Part shown: positions 37,315 through 45,876 of the stretch, piece by piece
How positions within the stretch are numbered: the stretch's first letter is position 1
How the letters are laid out: each line of letters begins with the position of its first letter
Source of the DNA: Phytobacter massiliensis JC163
GTDB taxonomy: Bacteria; Pseudomonadota; Gammaproteobacteria; Enterobacterales; Enterobacteriaceae
Direction of reading: 5' to 3'
Assembly (NCBI RefSeq): GCF_000321045.1
Contig: NZ_HE578945.1
Coordinates: 1,994,968 to 2,040,843, forward strand
Length of the DNA: 45,876 bases
Notes under the pieces: generated by a model
Databases searched by the model: none
Told to the model about the DNA's origin: nothing
The model's input: the letters and a program-made list of their open reading frames with translations, nothing else
Program-made: the position numbers and the translations under genes

Positions 37315-37453
37315 ACTGACAGTACAACAATTGTAGAGACTTTTGTCCAGTCGTTATTCGTCAAAAAGTGATAAATGTCGCGAAGTTTTTACGTAGCTCC
37401 TGTTTATCCGGCACGCAGCAGGATGATTACTCTTTAACCATGGTAAAATTGAC

Positions 37454-37470
37454 GCCTCGTGAAACGAGGC
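37454..37470 (-). terminator. Likely terminator of the cus-type operon
   Basis: GCCTCGT/ACGAGGC, a 7-bp stem with a 3-nt loop, 8 bp beyond the cusA stop on the minus strand. It is followed on that strand by GTCAATTTTACC. The T tract is short, so strength is uncertain. Confidence 0.6.
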
Positions 37471-37478
37471 GCGGCATT

Positions 37479-40400
37479 TTATCGGCGTCGATGCAGTAAT
37501 TCATAGACGGCCGGAATCACAAACAGCGACAGCAGCGGCGCGGTAATCATGCCGCCAATCATTGGCGCGGCAATTCGGCTCATCACCTCCGAGCCCGTTC
37601 CTCCGCCCCACATAATAGGCAACAGGCCTGCCATAATTGTCGCCACCGTCATCACTTTTGGTCGTACCCGTAATACTGCCCCTTCGTGGATAGCGCGGCG
37701 CAGCATGGCGTTACCGCCGTGCGGATCGCTGATGAGATGTTTCTTAAGGGCATGGTTTAAATAAAGCACCATGATAACGCCAAATTCCGCTGCCACCCCC
37801 GCCAGGGCGATAAACCCAACGGCGCCGGCGACGGATAAATTATATCCCAGCAGCCACAGTAACCAGACGCCGCCAATTAAGGCAAACGGTAAGGTTCCCA
37901 TAATCAGCAGGGCGTCTGAAATGCGCTTAAAGGTAATAAACAGCAGCACAAAAATAATCATTAGCGTAACGGGTAAGACAATTTTCAGTTTTGCCGTGGC
38001 CCGTTCCAGATATTCAAACTGTCCGGACCAGGAGAGTGTGACCCCTGACGGCAGCTTAACCTGCTGCGCCACCCGCTGCTGCATCTCCTCCACCGCCGAT
38101 TTCAAATCCCGCCCGCGCAGATCGACATAGATCCAGTTCGACAGCCGGGCATTTTCACTTTTCAGCATTGGCGGCCCCTCCGTTACAACTATCTCCGCCA
38201 GTTCGCCCAGGGCTATCTGGCTGCCGTTATCGGTGATGACGGGCAGCGCCCGCAGCGCCTGCACATTATTGCGTAGCTCCCGCGGGTAGCGAATATTGAT
38301 GGGATAACGCTCGCGCCCCTGTAACACCTCCCCCACGTTCTCACCGCCGACCAGCGTCGCCACCAGCGACTGCAGCTCTTTGACCGAAACGCCGTAGCGC
38401 GCGGCCTGCTGGCGGTTGATATTAATATCGACATAGCGGCCGCCCGCCAGCCTTTCCGCCAGCGCGGAGGTCACCCCCGGCACGGTTTTCACCACCTGCT
38501 CTATCTGCCGGGCCACCTGCTCGATATCGGCAATATTATTGCCGTTCACCTTAATGCCGACCGGGCTTTTTATACCGGTCGCCAGCATATCAAGGCGGTT
38601 ACGAATCGGCGGTACCCAGACGTTGGCAATGCCCGGCAGGCTGACCGTTTTATCCAGCTCCTCCACCAGTTTTTCCGGCGTCATGCCGGGCCGCCACTGC
38701 GCACGCGGCTTAAAGCGAATAGTGGTTTCAAGCATGGTCAGCGGCGCGGGATCGGTGGCGCTCTCCGCCCTGCCCGCCTTGCCGAACACGCTCTCCACCT
38801 CCGGGACGCTTTTGATAAGCCGGTCGGTTTGCTGGAGTAGACGCGACGCCTCCCGCGCCGACACGCCGGGCAGCGTCGAGGGCATATACAGCAAATCCCC
38901 TTCGTTAAGCGGCGGCATAAACTCGCTGCCCAGACGGCTTAAAGGCCAGAGCGTCGCCAGCAGCAGCAAAAAGGCCACCGCCAGGGTAGCTTTCGGGAAA
39001 CGCAGCACCCGTTCGAGCAGCGGCTCGTAAAGACGAATCAGCCAGCGATTAAGCGGGTTCGCTTTCTCATCAGGAATGTTGCCGCGAATAAACAGTGCCA
39101 TCAGCACCGGCACCAGGGTGATGCCCAGCCCTGCCGCTACCGCCATCGCCCAGGTTTTGGTAAAGGCCAGGGGGGAAAACATGCGCCCCTCCTGCGCCTC
39201 CAGCGAAAAGACCGGAATAAACGAGAGGGTGATAATAAGCAGGCTGCAGAAGAGTGCCGGGCCGACCTCCACCGCCGCCTGTTCCGACAGCCGCCAGTAA
39301 TCAGCGGACGCAGGCTGGCGGCCGGGGTTATCATGCCGCCACTGCTCCAGCACCTTGTGCATGTTTTCAATCATCACGATGGCCGCATCGACCATGGCGC
39401 CAATGGCGATGGCAATGCCGCCGAGGGACATGATGTTGGCGTTGATGCCCTGGTAGTGCATCACAATAAACGCCCCGAGAATGCCGAGCGGCAGGGAGAT
39501 TATCGCCACCAGCGCCGAACGGAAATGGAACAGGAACAGCGTACAGACCAGCGCCACCACGATAAACTCTTCCAGCAGCTTATGGGTCAGGGTCTCTACC
39601 GCCTGCTCAATCAGGGTGGCGCGATCGTAAACCGGCACAATCTGTACCCCTTCAGGCAGGGTTTTCTGCACCGCCTGCAGCTTCGCTTTGACGCCGTGCA
39701 AGGTTTCAAGCGCGTTCTTGCCATAGCGCATCACAACCACTCCGCCCGCCACCTCCCCTTCGCCGTTGTATTCCGCCACGCCGCGACGTAGCTCAGGCCC
39801 GAGGCGCACGCTTGCCACATCGGCGAGCATGACGGGCACGCCGTCGCGGCTGGCGATGACTATCTGACGAAAATCGTCCAGCCCGCGCAGATAGCCTGTT
39901 GTGCGAACCATAAATTCAGCCTCGCCCATCTCCAGCAGCGCGCCGCCGCTCTCCTGGTTGGCGGCCTGTACGGCATTGATAAGCTGCGTATGGGTTATGT
40001 TCAGCGCGCGCATTTTTTGCGGATCGGGCACGACCTGATACTGACGCACCATACCGCCGACGCTGGCCACTTCCGCCACGTTGGGCACGGTTTTAAGCTC
40101 ATATTTCAGCGTCCAGTCCTGCAGGGCGCGCAGGTCCGCCAGGCTGTGGCGGCCAGTACGGTCCGTCAGGGCATATTCGTAAATCCAGCCCACGCCGGTG
40201 GCATCCGGTCCGAGCGCCACCTTCACCCCAGCCGGGAGGGTGCTCTGGATCTGGCTTAAATTTTCCAGCACCCTCGAGCGCGCCCAGTAGAGATCGGTAT
40301 CGTCATCAAACAGAACATAGACATAGGCATCGCCGAACATGGAATACCCGCGTACCGTTTTTGCCCCCGGCACGGAGAGCATGGCGGTGGTGAGCGGGTA

Positions 40401-40598
40401 AGTGAGCTGGTTTTCAATAATCTGCGGCGCCTTCCCCGGATAGCTGGCGCGAATAATCACCTGTACATCAGAGAGATCCGGCAGCGCGTCCAGCGGCGCG
40501 CGCTGTACCGACCAGACGCCCCAGCCGGTCAGCGCCAGCGCGGCGAGCAGCACCAGCAGGCGGTTGCGTAATGCGGCGCGGATAATGGCGGCAATCAT
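37479..40598 (-). CDS. cusA: CusA-type Cu(I)/Ag(I) RND efflux pump
   Basis: Heavy-metal RND transporter of the inner membrane, 1039 residues, proton driven, twelve membrane helices. The methionine triad that binds Cu(I)/Ag(I) in CusA is kept: Met572 (LLYMPST), Met622 (LTMLETT) and Met671 (RLDMLATG), each one residue before the E. coli numbering. The proton-relay Asp is Asp404 ([11 protein letters not shown]). These residues point to monovalent copper or silver rather than zinc/cobalt. By eye it resembles E. coli CusA and plasmid SilA clearly, but with many differences throughout, so it is a separate lineage. The start overlaps the cusB stop by 4 nt (ATGA). Last gene of the operon. Confidence 0.92.
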   Translation of the reverse strand: MIAAIIRAALRNRLLVLLAALALTGWGVWSVQRAPLDALPDLSDVQVIIRASYPGKAPQIIENQLTYPLTTAMLSVPGAKTVRGYSMFGDAYVYVLFDDDTDLYWARSRVLENLSQIQSTLPAGVKVALGPDATGVGWIYEYALTDRTGRHSLADLRALQDWTLKYELKTVPNVAEVASVGGMVRQYQVVPDPQKMRALNITHTQLINAVQAANQESGGALLEMGEAEFMVRTTGYLRGLDDFRQIVIASRDGVPVMLADVASVRLGPELRRGVAEYNGEGEVAGGVVVMRYGKNALETLHGVKAKLQAVQKTLPEGVQIVPVYDRATLIEQAVETLTHKLLEEFIVVALVCTLFLFHFRSALVAIISLPLGILGAFIVMHYQGINANIMSLGGIAIAIGAMVDAAIVMIENMHKVLEQWRHDNPGRQPASADYWRLSEQAAVEVGPALFCSLLIITLSFIPVFSLEAQEGRMFSPLAFTKTWAMAVAAGLGITLVPVLMALFIRGNIPDEKANPLNRWLIRLYEPLLERVLRFPKATLAVAFLLLLATLWPLSRLGSEFMPPLNEGDLLYMPSTLPGVSAREASRLLQQTDRLIKSVPEVESVFGKAGRAESATDPAPLTMLETTIRFKPRAQWRPGMTPEKLVEELDKTVSLPGIANVWVPPIRNRLDMLATGIKSPVGIKVNGNNIADIEQVARQIEQVVKTVPGVTSALAERLAGGRYVDININRQQAARYGVSVKELQSLVATLVGGENVGEVLQGRERYPINIRYPRELRNNVQALRALPVITDNGSQIALGELAEIVVTEGPPMLKSENARLSNWIYVDLRGRDLKSAVEEMQQRVAQQVKLPSGVTLSWSGQFEYLERATAKLKIVLPVTLMIIFVLLFITFKRISDALLIMGTLPFALIGGVWLLWLLGYNLSVAGAVGFIALAGVAAEFGVIMVLYLNHALKKHLISDPHGGNAMLRRAIHEGAVLRVRPKVMTVATIMAGLLPIMWGGGTGSEVMSRIAAPMIGGMITAPLLSLFVIPAVYELLHRRR

Positions 40599-42031
40599 GG
40601 TTTCTCCTCCGGCTGCGGCGTTAAGCGCTCTATCACCGCGCCGTTTTCATCATCCAGCGTGAAACTGAACGTCACCCGGTCGCCCGGTTTAATCGCCGGT
40701 TGCGGCGTTTTAAGGACGAAATCCATGGTCATGGCTCCCCAGTTCAGCGCCGGGACTGGCTGATGCGCCAGCGTGACGCTATCCGAGGTAATCGCCTTCA
40801 CCACGCCTGTGCTCTGCCAGGCCTGCGCCGGTTTCTCCGCCGCGGGCGACGGCAGCGCGCTCTTCAGGCTGGCTTCGGAATCGATAAGGAACTGGCCGGA
40901 CGTGACCACCCGGTCTCCTTCACGCAGCCCTGAAAGCACCTCGGTCCAGCCCTGTGACGTGCGGCCCGTCAGCACATTCACCGCCTGAAAATGGCCCTCC
41001 CCGGTGGCCAGCAGCACCCGGCTGGCGCTGCCGGTTTCAATCAGCGCCTCTTCAGGCATGGCGAGAACCGGCTGTTGCTGCCCGTTTGGTGGCTGCGTGA
41101 CCGTCAGAAACATGCCGGGCTTGAGTTTTTGCTGCGGGTTAGCCAGCACGATGCGCGCTTTCAGGGTACGGGTGGCGGTTTCAAGTTGCGGCAGAAGTTC
41201 GCTGACCCGACCATGAAATTGTTCTGCAGGCCAGCTGGCGGAGGTGGCGATAATGTCGCTGCCGGGCGCAAGGCTGCGCGCCTCGCTCTGCGGGTAATCC
41301 ACGACCAGCCAGACGGGGTCGAGGCTCGCCAGTTCAAGCAGGCTTTGCGTTCGCGCAATCTGCGCCCCTTCGCGCACATCCAACTTCACCACATAACCCG
41401 CCCGCTCTGCCCGTAACGTCAGTCGGGTCTGGGGTTTACCGCTGCGCTCCACCGAACGGATAACCCCTTCCGGCATGAACTGCAGGGCCAGACGGTCGCG
41501 GGCGGCACGGGTCAGCTCCCGGTCGCCAAGTTGCCGCACCGCCAGATACTCCTGCTGAGCGGACGTCCACTGCGGGATCCAGAGCTGCGCCAGCGGTTCG
41601 CCTTTTTTTACCCACTGCTGCGGCGCGCGCACGTAGAGTTTTTCCACCACCCCATCCGCCGGGGCGGGGATAGTCTGTATGCTGCGCTCATCGGTGGTGA
41701 CCGTGGCAAAGGCCGAAAACGCGGAGCCGAGCGGGCGCTTTTCCACCCGCGCCGTGACCATGCCAAGGTTTTGCTGCTGCCTGGCGCTGACGGCGACGCC
41801 CGCATCGCTCTGCCCTTCATCGGCATAACGCGGCACCAGCTGCATATCCATAAACGGCGATTTACCGGGTTTATCAAAACGCTGATCCGGCACCATCGGG
41901 TCGTACCAGTAGAGCACCTTGCGCTCTGCGGGCTTCTCCTGCGGCGCGGGGGCGGCGATCTGCGATCTGCCTGCGATAAAACCTGTCCCCAGGCAAGCGG
42001 CAATAACGACGGCGAGAATTATCTTGTTCAT
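40595..42031 (-). CDS. cusB: CusB-type periplasmic adaptor with a fused C-terminal CusF domain
   Basis: Membrane-fusion protein joining the RND pump to the outer-membrane channel. 478 residues from the ATG at 42031, longer than E. coli CusB. The N-terminal hydrophobic segment is followed by the metal-binding YWYDPM...SPFMDM region with Met46, Met61 and Met63, the same spacing as CusB Met49/64/66. Barrel-sandwich and beta-barrel domains follow. Residues about 400-478 are an added CusF domain with His423, Trp431, Met434 and Met436, matching CusF His36/Trp44/Met47/Met49 spacing exactly. A similar fusion is known in Cupriavidus SilB. IAAC at residue 13 is lipobox-like, but hydrophobic residues continue after it. 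It overlaps cusC and cusA by 4 nt each. Confidence 0.9.
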   Translation of the reverse strand: MNKIILAVVIAACLGTGFIAGRSQIAAPAPQEKPAERKVLYWYDPMVPDQRFDKPGKSPFMDMQLVPRYADEGQSDAGVAVSARQQQNLGMVTARVEKRPLGSAFSAFATVTTDERSIQTIPAPADGVVEKLYVRAPQQWVKKGEPLAQLWIPQWTSAQQEYLAVRQLGDRELTRAARDRLALQFMPEGVIRSVERSGKPQTRLTLRAERAGYVVKLDVREGAQIARTQSLLELASLDPVWLVVDYPQSEARSLAPGSDIIATSASWPAEQFHGRVSELLPQLETATRTLKARIVLANPQQKLKPGMFLTVTQPPNGQQQPVLAMPEEALIETGSASRVLLATGEGHFQAVNVLTGRTSQGWTEVLSGLREGDRVVTSGQFLIDSEASLKSALPSPAAEKPAQAWQSTGVVKAITSDSVTLAHQPVPALNWGAMTMDFVLKTPQPAIKPGDRVTFSFTLDDENGAVIERLTPQPEEKP

Positions 42032-43284
42032 TGCGCCAGCTCCTGAGGAATCAGCCATTGAATTGCGGCCCAGGCGCGGGCCAGATCTTTTTCCGCCTGC
42101 AGAGTGGAAAGCTCGCTATCAAGTACCGCGCGACGCGCCTCCAGCAGTTCGGGTAGTTGGGTCTGCCCGGCCCGATACTGGGCCGCCAACAGCATGGCGC
42201 GCTGGCGTACCAGCGGCGTTACCTCCTCCCGCTGGCGCTGCCAGAGCGCCTGCGCGGCGCGGTAGTTCGCAATAAGCGTGCGGATCTGCGCCTGATGTTC
42301 GCGGGTGGTTTGCGCCAGCCGATCGTTGGCCTGCATAGAGCGGGAAAGGTCGGCGGCGTGGTCTTTATCCTGCCGCTGCGAGGTAAACAGCGGCAGATCG
42401 ACGGTGAACATTACCCCGGCCATATCTTCATACTCCTGCGCGCGCCGGCCATACCAGACTTCAACGTCCACATCGGGAATAGCGGCGATGGCCGACTCCG
42501 CCGAGCGCGCTTTCGCGCTGTTAGCGACGCTTGCGGCAGCGACCATTTCCGGGTGCTGCGCCACCCCTTCTTTCAGGGTCTGCTCATCGGCAGGCAGCCG
42601 CTGATAGCGCGGTAACGAGCCGCTGGCAGCCGTGACGTTCTGGCCGGTAAGCTCCGCCAGACGCGCCTGAGCCAGTTCCACGTCGCGCTCGGCCAGGGTG
42701 ACTTTGTCACGCATAGCGCTGAGGGCAAGCCGCCAGACCAGCACGCTATCCGCGCTGGCGCTGCCTGCGCCGACGCTGGCTTTTTGCGCCCCCTGCTGGG
42801 CGGCGCTTTCCGCCAGCAGCCTGCGGGCGGTATCCAGCGCGCGTGTCGAAATCGCCAGCTCAAGCCATGCCTGGGCCGCCTCGCGCTGCAGGGCGGCGCG
42901 GGTAACGGCACTCTGCGCGTTAACGCTTCGGGCCTGCGCCTGCAGGGTCAGCGCCTTACGCTGTCGTTTTTCGTCGCTGACATAGCGTTGCATCACGCCG
43001 ACCCGCTGCATGGTCATCCCTTCGCGGGTGAAGCGGCGGTCGTTGTTGCCCTGCACCGGCAGGTTATCAATGCCAAATTTCAGTTTGGGATCGGGAAGCT
43101 GCCGGGCCGATTCGGCCATCGCGTCCAGCGCCCGGGCTTCGTTCCGGCTGGCGGAGAGTTCAGCCGAATAGCGTTCGGCGGCGGCGAGGGTTTGCGTCAG
43201 CGTCAGCGGCTCCGCCTTTGCGGCGGAGCAGATAAGGCACAGCAAAACCCCACCGGCCCGCAGGCTCAGTGAGTTATGTTTCAT
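42028..43284 (-). CDS. cusC: TolC-family outer-membrane factor (CusC/CzcC type)
   Basis: Outer-membrane channel of the tripartite metal efflux pump. 418 residues, shorter than E. coli CusC (about 460). Two long coiled-coil repeats are visible: SRNEARALDAMAESARQL region and YRAGQTQLPELLEARRAVLD near the C-terminus. It has an ordinary signal peptide cleaved after AKA near residue 24 and no lipobox Cys, unlike CusC, so it is probably not lipid-anchored and is closer in build to CzcC. It starts 10 nt after cusF and overlaps cusB by 4 nt. Confidence 0.85.
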   Translation of the reverse strand: MKHNSLSLRAGGVLLCLICSAAKAEPLTLTQTLAAAERYSAELSASRNEARALDAMAESARQLPDPKLKFGIDNLPVQGNNDRRFTREGMTMQRVGVMQRYVSDEKRQRKALTLQAQARSVNAQSAVTRAALQREAAQAWLELAISTRALDTARRLLAESAAQQGAQKASVGAGSASADSVLVWRLALSAMRDKVTLAERDVELAQARLAELTGQNVTAASGSLPRYQRLPADEQTLKEGVAQHPEMVAAASVANSAKARSAESAIAAIPDVDVEVWYGRRAQEYEDMAGVMFTVDLPLFTSQRQDKDHAADLSRSMQANDRLAQTTREHQAQIRTLIANYRAAQALWQRQREEVTPLVRQRAMLLAAQYRAGQTQLPELLEARRAVLDSELSTLQAEKDLARAWAAIQWLIPQELAQ

Positions 43285-43294
43285 GGCGCCCCCG

Positions 43295-43630
43295 TTAGTC
43301 TTGCGGCGTCAGGGAGACGACCTGATAGCCGTTCGCGCTCTGAACAAACGAGAACTGAATGCTATCGCCCGCTTTTACCGCGGGCAGCGTTGCCGCTGGC
43401 GGCAGTTCGAACTGCATGGTCATCGGCGGCCAGTTAAGTTCGGGAATAGCCTTGTGGCGAACGGTGAGGGTCTGCGAAGTGATGGTTTTGACGATGCCGC
43501 GGGCATGATAGACCGGGGCCTGCGCGGCGCTGTGCTGCGTCATATCGTGATGGATGTCGTGCGCCTGCACGGCGGAAAGGGAAAGCAGAGCCAGCACGCC
43601 TGTCAGCACGCGGAAAAAATAAGAACGCAT
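43295..43630 (-). CDS. cusF: CusF, periplasmic Cu(I)/Ag(I) chaperone
   Basis: Small periplasmic metallochaperone that hands Cu(I) or Ag(I) to CusB. 111 residues: a signal peptide to about residue 23 (AVQA), a His-rich HDIHHDMTQH segment at 24-33, then the five-stranded CusF barrel. The ligand set His59, Trp67, Met70 and Met72 (PELNWPPMTMQF) has the exact spacing of E. coli CusF. It precedes cusC here, whereas the E. coli order is cusC-cusF-cusB-cusA. Confidence 0.92.
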   Translation of the reverse strand: MRSYFFRVLTGVLALLSLSAVQAHDIHHDMTQHSAAQAPVYHARGIVKTITSQTLTVRHKAIPELNWPPMTMQFELPPAATLPAVKAGDSIQFSFVQSANGYQVVSLTPQD

Positions 43631-43684
43631 AATTGAACTCCTGTTAATCGTAAATAGTTAAAATTTCAACGAATTAACAGCGTT

Positions 43685-44089
43685 CTACTCCCGAAACCGG
43701 CAAAAGCGGATGGTTGCCGGCGGGCCTGTGGCAGGCGGGGTTAATGACCAGCCTTCATGCGGGCTCTCAATGCAAACGGGCGCGACTACCGCCAGCGTTA
43801 CGCTTACCGGCAGCGCGACGGGCGTAAAGTGACCGCTCTCTTTTTGTGCCGTATCCGGCACGCAGTGCTTATCACAGAGCGGAGCTTTCGCCAGATGCAC
43901 GGACGGGGTGAGCGTTTCCGGCATCATATGATGATGCTGGGCAATCACCGCCTCGCCCTGCACGTCGAGCTGACAATCGTGCGAGGCGATAGCGACCTGG
44001 CTCTGGATAAACAGCCAGCCGAACGCGATAAGCAGCATCGCCAGATGCCGCCTGATTGCGTGTAAGCCCGCTGACCCGCCAGTATGCAT
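43685..44089 (-). CDS. Small exported His/Cys/Met-rich protein leading the metal-efflux operon
   Basis: 134 residues; I do not recognise the family. There is a basic HAIRRH stretch, then a hydrophobic segment (about 17-36) that reads as a signal peptide or anchor ending near AIA. A candidate metal-binding stretch follows: HDC near residue 39, QHHHMMPE near 51 and LCDKHCVPD near 71. The end is Pro-rich, with TGPPATIRF. It is first in the operon, 54 nt before cusF on the same strand. Build and position recall CzcI and DUF2946 proteins, small exported proteins next to metal pumps, but this is analogy. The exact start is uncertain because the RBS is weak. Confidence 0.6.
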   Translation of the reverse strand: MHTGGSAGLHAIRRHLAMLLIAFGWLFIQSQVAIASHDCQLDVQGEAVIAQHHHMMPETLTPSVHLAKAPLCDKHCVPDTAQKESGHFTPVALPVSVTLAVVAPVCIESPHEGWSLTPPATGPPATIRFCRFRE

Positions 44090-44123
44090 AATCGTCCGTC
44101 AGTGAATACGGTAAGTGAAGGCG

Positions 44124-44152
44124 AGTATAGGCGGCGCGTTTTTTATTTTAAA
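44124..44152 (-). promoter_or_regulatory. Candidate promoter of the cus-type operon
   Basis: On the minus strand, TATACT (44129-44124) and TTTAAA (44152-44147) are 17 bp apart, about 35 bp before the first gene. No CueR or CusR box could be recognised near it. Together with the dcuC leader this accounts for the 318-bp gap 44090-44407. Confidence 0.45.
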
Positions 44153-44311
44153 AGGCTTTTTTATTTAATTTACGCAACGCGAGTTGATGCAACCAAATTA
44201 AAACAAATCCCTAACTTTTCTTTGACGCCAATAAAAAGACCGTCCCCGCCAGCCTCGTTTTGCCAACCAATCAGTAAATTCTCACAACAATATGCTTAAA
44301 TTGGCCCTTCC

Positions 44312-44325
44312 TTGATTTTAATCAT
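44312..44325 (+). promoter_or_regulatory. FNR box upstream of dcuC
   Basis: TTGATTTTAATCAT matches the FNR palindrome TTGAT-N4-ATCAA in nine of ten fixed bases. It is 83 bp before the dcuC ATG. E. coli dcuC is induced by FNR without oxygen. An FNR site centred at -41.5 would put the start near 44360. Confidence 0.75.
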
Positions 44326-44407
44326 CTACAGCTGCGCTGAACTTCGGCACATTGCCTTTTTCTTTTTCGGTCGCCTTTTATACCTTTCTGCTGGGATCCA
44401 ACACTTT

Positions 44408-45781
44408 ATGTTAACGTTTATAGAACTTCTGATTGGCGTCGCGGTTATCGTTGGCGTGGCACGCTATATCATCAAAGGCTACTCGGCCACCGGCGTGCTG
44501 TTTGTCGGCGGCCTGCTGCTGCTCATCGTCAGCGCTCTGATGGGGCATAAAGTCCTGCCGGCCGATGCCACCAGCACGGGTTACACCACTACCGATATCT
44601 TTGAATATATTAAGATTTTGTTGATGAGCCGCGGCGGCGACCTCGGCATGATGATTATGGTGCTGTGCGGTTTCGCCGCATATATGACCCATATCGGCGC
44701 CAACGACATGGTGGTGAAACTGGCATCGCGCCCGCTGCGTTTAATTAACTCGCCCTATTTATTGATGGTCGCCGCCTATTTCGTCGCCTGCCTGATGTCG
44801 CTGGCGGTCTCTTCGGCTACCGGTCTTGGCGTATTATTAATGGCGACGCTGTTTCCGGTCATGGTCAATGTCGGCATTAGCCGCGGGGCGGCGGCGGCAA
44901 TTTGCGCCTCGCCGGCCGCGATTATTTTATCGCCCACCTCCGGCGACGTGGTATTAGCCGCGAAGGCGGCGGAAATGCCGCTGATTGATTTCGCGTTTAA
45001 AACCACGCTGCCTATTTCCATTACCGCCATTGTTTGTATGGCTGTCGCCCACTTTTTCTGGCAACGTTTTCTGGATAAAAAAGAGCACATCACGACGGAG
45101 ATGCTGGATGTTAAAGATATCACCACCACCGCGCCGTCGTTTTATGCCATTCTGCCGTTTACGCCGATTATTGGCGTGCTGATTTTCGATGGCAAATGGG
45201 GGCCGGAGCTGCACATTATCACTATCCTGGTCATCTGCATGATACTGGCGGCAATCCTGGAATTTTTGCGTAGCTTTAACACCCAGAGCGTCTTTTCCGG
45301 TCTGGAAGTGGCCTATCGCGGCATGGCGGACGCCTTCGCCGGTGTGGTCATGCTGCTGGTCGCCGCCGGGGTCTTTGCCCAGGGGCTCAGCACCATTGGC
45401 TTTATTCAGAGCCTTATCTCTATTGCCACCTCGTTTGGCTCCGCCAGCATCATCCTGATGCTGGTGCTGGTCATCCTGACCATGCTGGCGGCGATGACTA
45501 CCGGCTCCGGCAACGCTCCTTTCTACGCCTTTGTCGAAATGATCCCGAAACTGGCCCACCAGTCGGGCATCAACCCGGCCTATTTGTCCATCCCGATGCT
45601 GCAGGCGTCTAACCTGGGGCGGACGATTTCGCCGGTTTCTGGTGTGGTTGTGGCGGTGGCGGGAATGGCAAACATCTCCCCGTTTGAGGTGGTGAAGCGT
45701 ACGTCGGTGCCGGTTATCGTCGGTCTGCTGGTAGTGATTATCGCCACCGAACTCCTTGTACCGGGGTCGGCCACGCGTTAA
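44408..45781 (+). CDS. dcuC: DcuC, anaerobic C4-dicarboxylate transporter
   Basis: Inner-membrane carrier that mainly exports succinate during anaerobic fermentation. 457 residues from the ATG at 44408; E. coli DcuC has 461 and starts with the same MLTFIELLIGV. The frame is open to 44312, but that part overlaps the FNR site and is not coding. Twelve or so hydrophobic segments; conserved AICASPAAIILSPTSGDVV near residue 165 and TTGSGNAPFYAF near 367. In E. coli pagP lies between dcuC and cspE; here the metal pump operon does. Confidence 0.95.
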   Translation: MLTFIELLIGVAVIVGVARYIIKGYSATGVLFVGGLLLLIVSALMGHKVLPADATSTGYTTTDIFEYIKILLMSRGGDLGMMIMVLCGFAAYMTHIGANDMVVKLASRPLRLINSPYLLMVAAYFVACLMSLAVSSATGLGVLLMATLFPVMVNVGISRGAAAAICASPAAIILSPTSGDVVLAAKAAEMPLIDFAFKTTLPISITAIVCMAVAHFFWQRFLDKKEHITTEMLDVKDITTTAPSFYAILPFTPIIGVLIFDGKWGPELHIITILVICMILAAILEFLRSFNTQSVFSGLEVAYRGMADAFAGVVMLLVAAGVFAQGLSTIGFIQSLISIATSFGSASIILMLVLVILTMLAAMTTGSGNAPFYAFVEMIPKLAHQSGINPAYLSIPMLQASNLGRTISPVSGVVVAVAGMANISPFEVVKRTSVPVIVGLLVVIIATELLVPGSATR

Positions 45782-45801
45782 GCAAGCGCTCTTCTTTACG
45801 C

Positions 45802-45826
45802 AAAAAGCGCCGACCGGGCGCTTTTT
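45802..45826 (+). terminator. Rho-independent terminator of dcuC
   Basis: AAAAAGCGCC/GGCGCTTTTT with a 5-nt loop, 20 bp after the dcuC stop. The last 50 bases of the window hold no recognisable gene. Confidence 0.92.
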
Positions 45827-45876
45827 GTGCTTTAATAACTGACGGAAATTATCCAAACACATCTATCAGGATTAGA

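Noticed and set aside
37771-39791. Open frames antisense to cusA (119, 163 and 152 residues)
   Set aside because: All are inside cusA, which has full RND motifs; no independent support.
40595-42031. CusB as a lipoprotein because of IAAC at residues 10-13
   Set aside because: The signal would be very short and the hydrophobic stretch continues past the Cys; an N-terminal anchor is more likely.
44312-44407. Upstream extension of dcuC
   Set aside because: Overlaps the FNR box and probable promoter; the 44408 ATG gives the conserved start.

Overview
This 45.9 kb window is chromosomal DNA of a member of the family Enterobacteriaceae. The gene order follows the E. coli nag-asnB-lnt-glt-leuS-mrd-dacA-lip-dcuC region, and most proteins have the same length and near-identical motifs as their E. 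coli counterparts. It is not Escherichia: cobD and cobC sit between nadD and rsfS as in Salmonella or Klebsiella, the rihA/hscC/djlC block is missing between gltL and ybeL, and a heavy-metal RND efflux operon stands between cspE and dcuC where E. coli has pagP. The sequence alone does not let me name the genus.

Layout. 1-343 is the nagE-nagB control region (two NagC-like operators and a CRP site), followed by nagBACD (amino-sugar use), asnB, and a seven-gene tRNA operon (Met-Leu-Gln-Gln-Met-Gln-Gln). ubiF and miaB are divergent. ybeZ-ybeY-corC-lnt form an RNA/envelope-maintenance operon with a heat-shock-type promoter. gltIJKL encode glutamate/aspartate uptake, with a sigma-54 promoter, an NtrC-like site, a GcvB target and the SroC sRNA. 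ybeL, leuS, lptE, holA and nadD follow. cobD and cobC are cobalamin nucleotide-loop genes. rsfS-rlmH-mrdA-mrdB-rlpA, then dacA, link ribosome silencing and 23S rRNA methylation to rod-shape peptidoglycan synthesis. ybeD, lipB, ybeF and lipA cover lipoate synthesis; tatE, ybeM, crcB and cspE follow.

The accessory part is 37479-44089 on the minus strand: a small exported His/Cys/Met-rich protein, CusF, a TolC-family outer-membrane factor, an adaptor and an RND pump. The pump keeps the methionine triad of monovalent Cu/Ag exporters. The adaptor carries an extra CusF domain at its C-terminus, so the operon encodes two CusF modules. No two-component regulator is next to it. dcuC, with an FNR-like box, closes the window.

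Two conserved genes (nagB near its 3' end, miaB near codon 75) carry single-base indels in A runs. Correcting each restores exactly the E. coli protein length, so sequencing error is as likely as real mutation. There are no insertion sequences, prophage genes, CRISPR arrays or rRNA genes in the window. The best new leads are regulatory: a consensus sigma-32 promoter placed upstream of a terminator-like hairpin ahead of ybeD, a sigma-54 promoter whose NtrC-like site lies downstream of it, and a perfect palindrome over the rsfS promoter.
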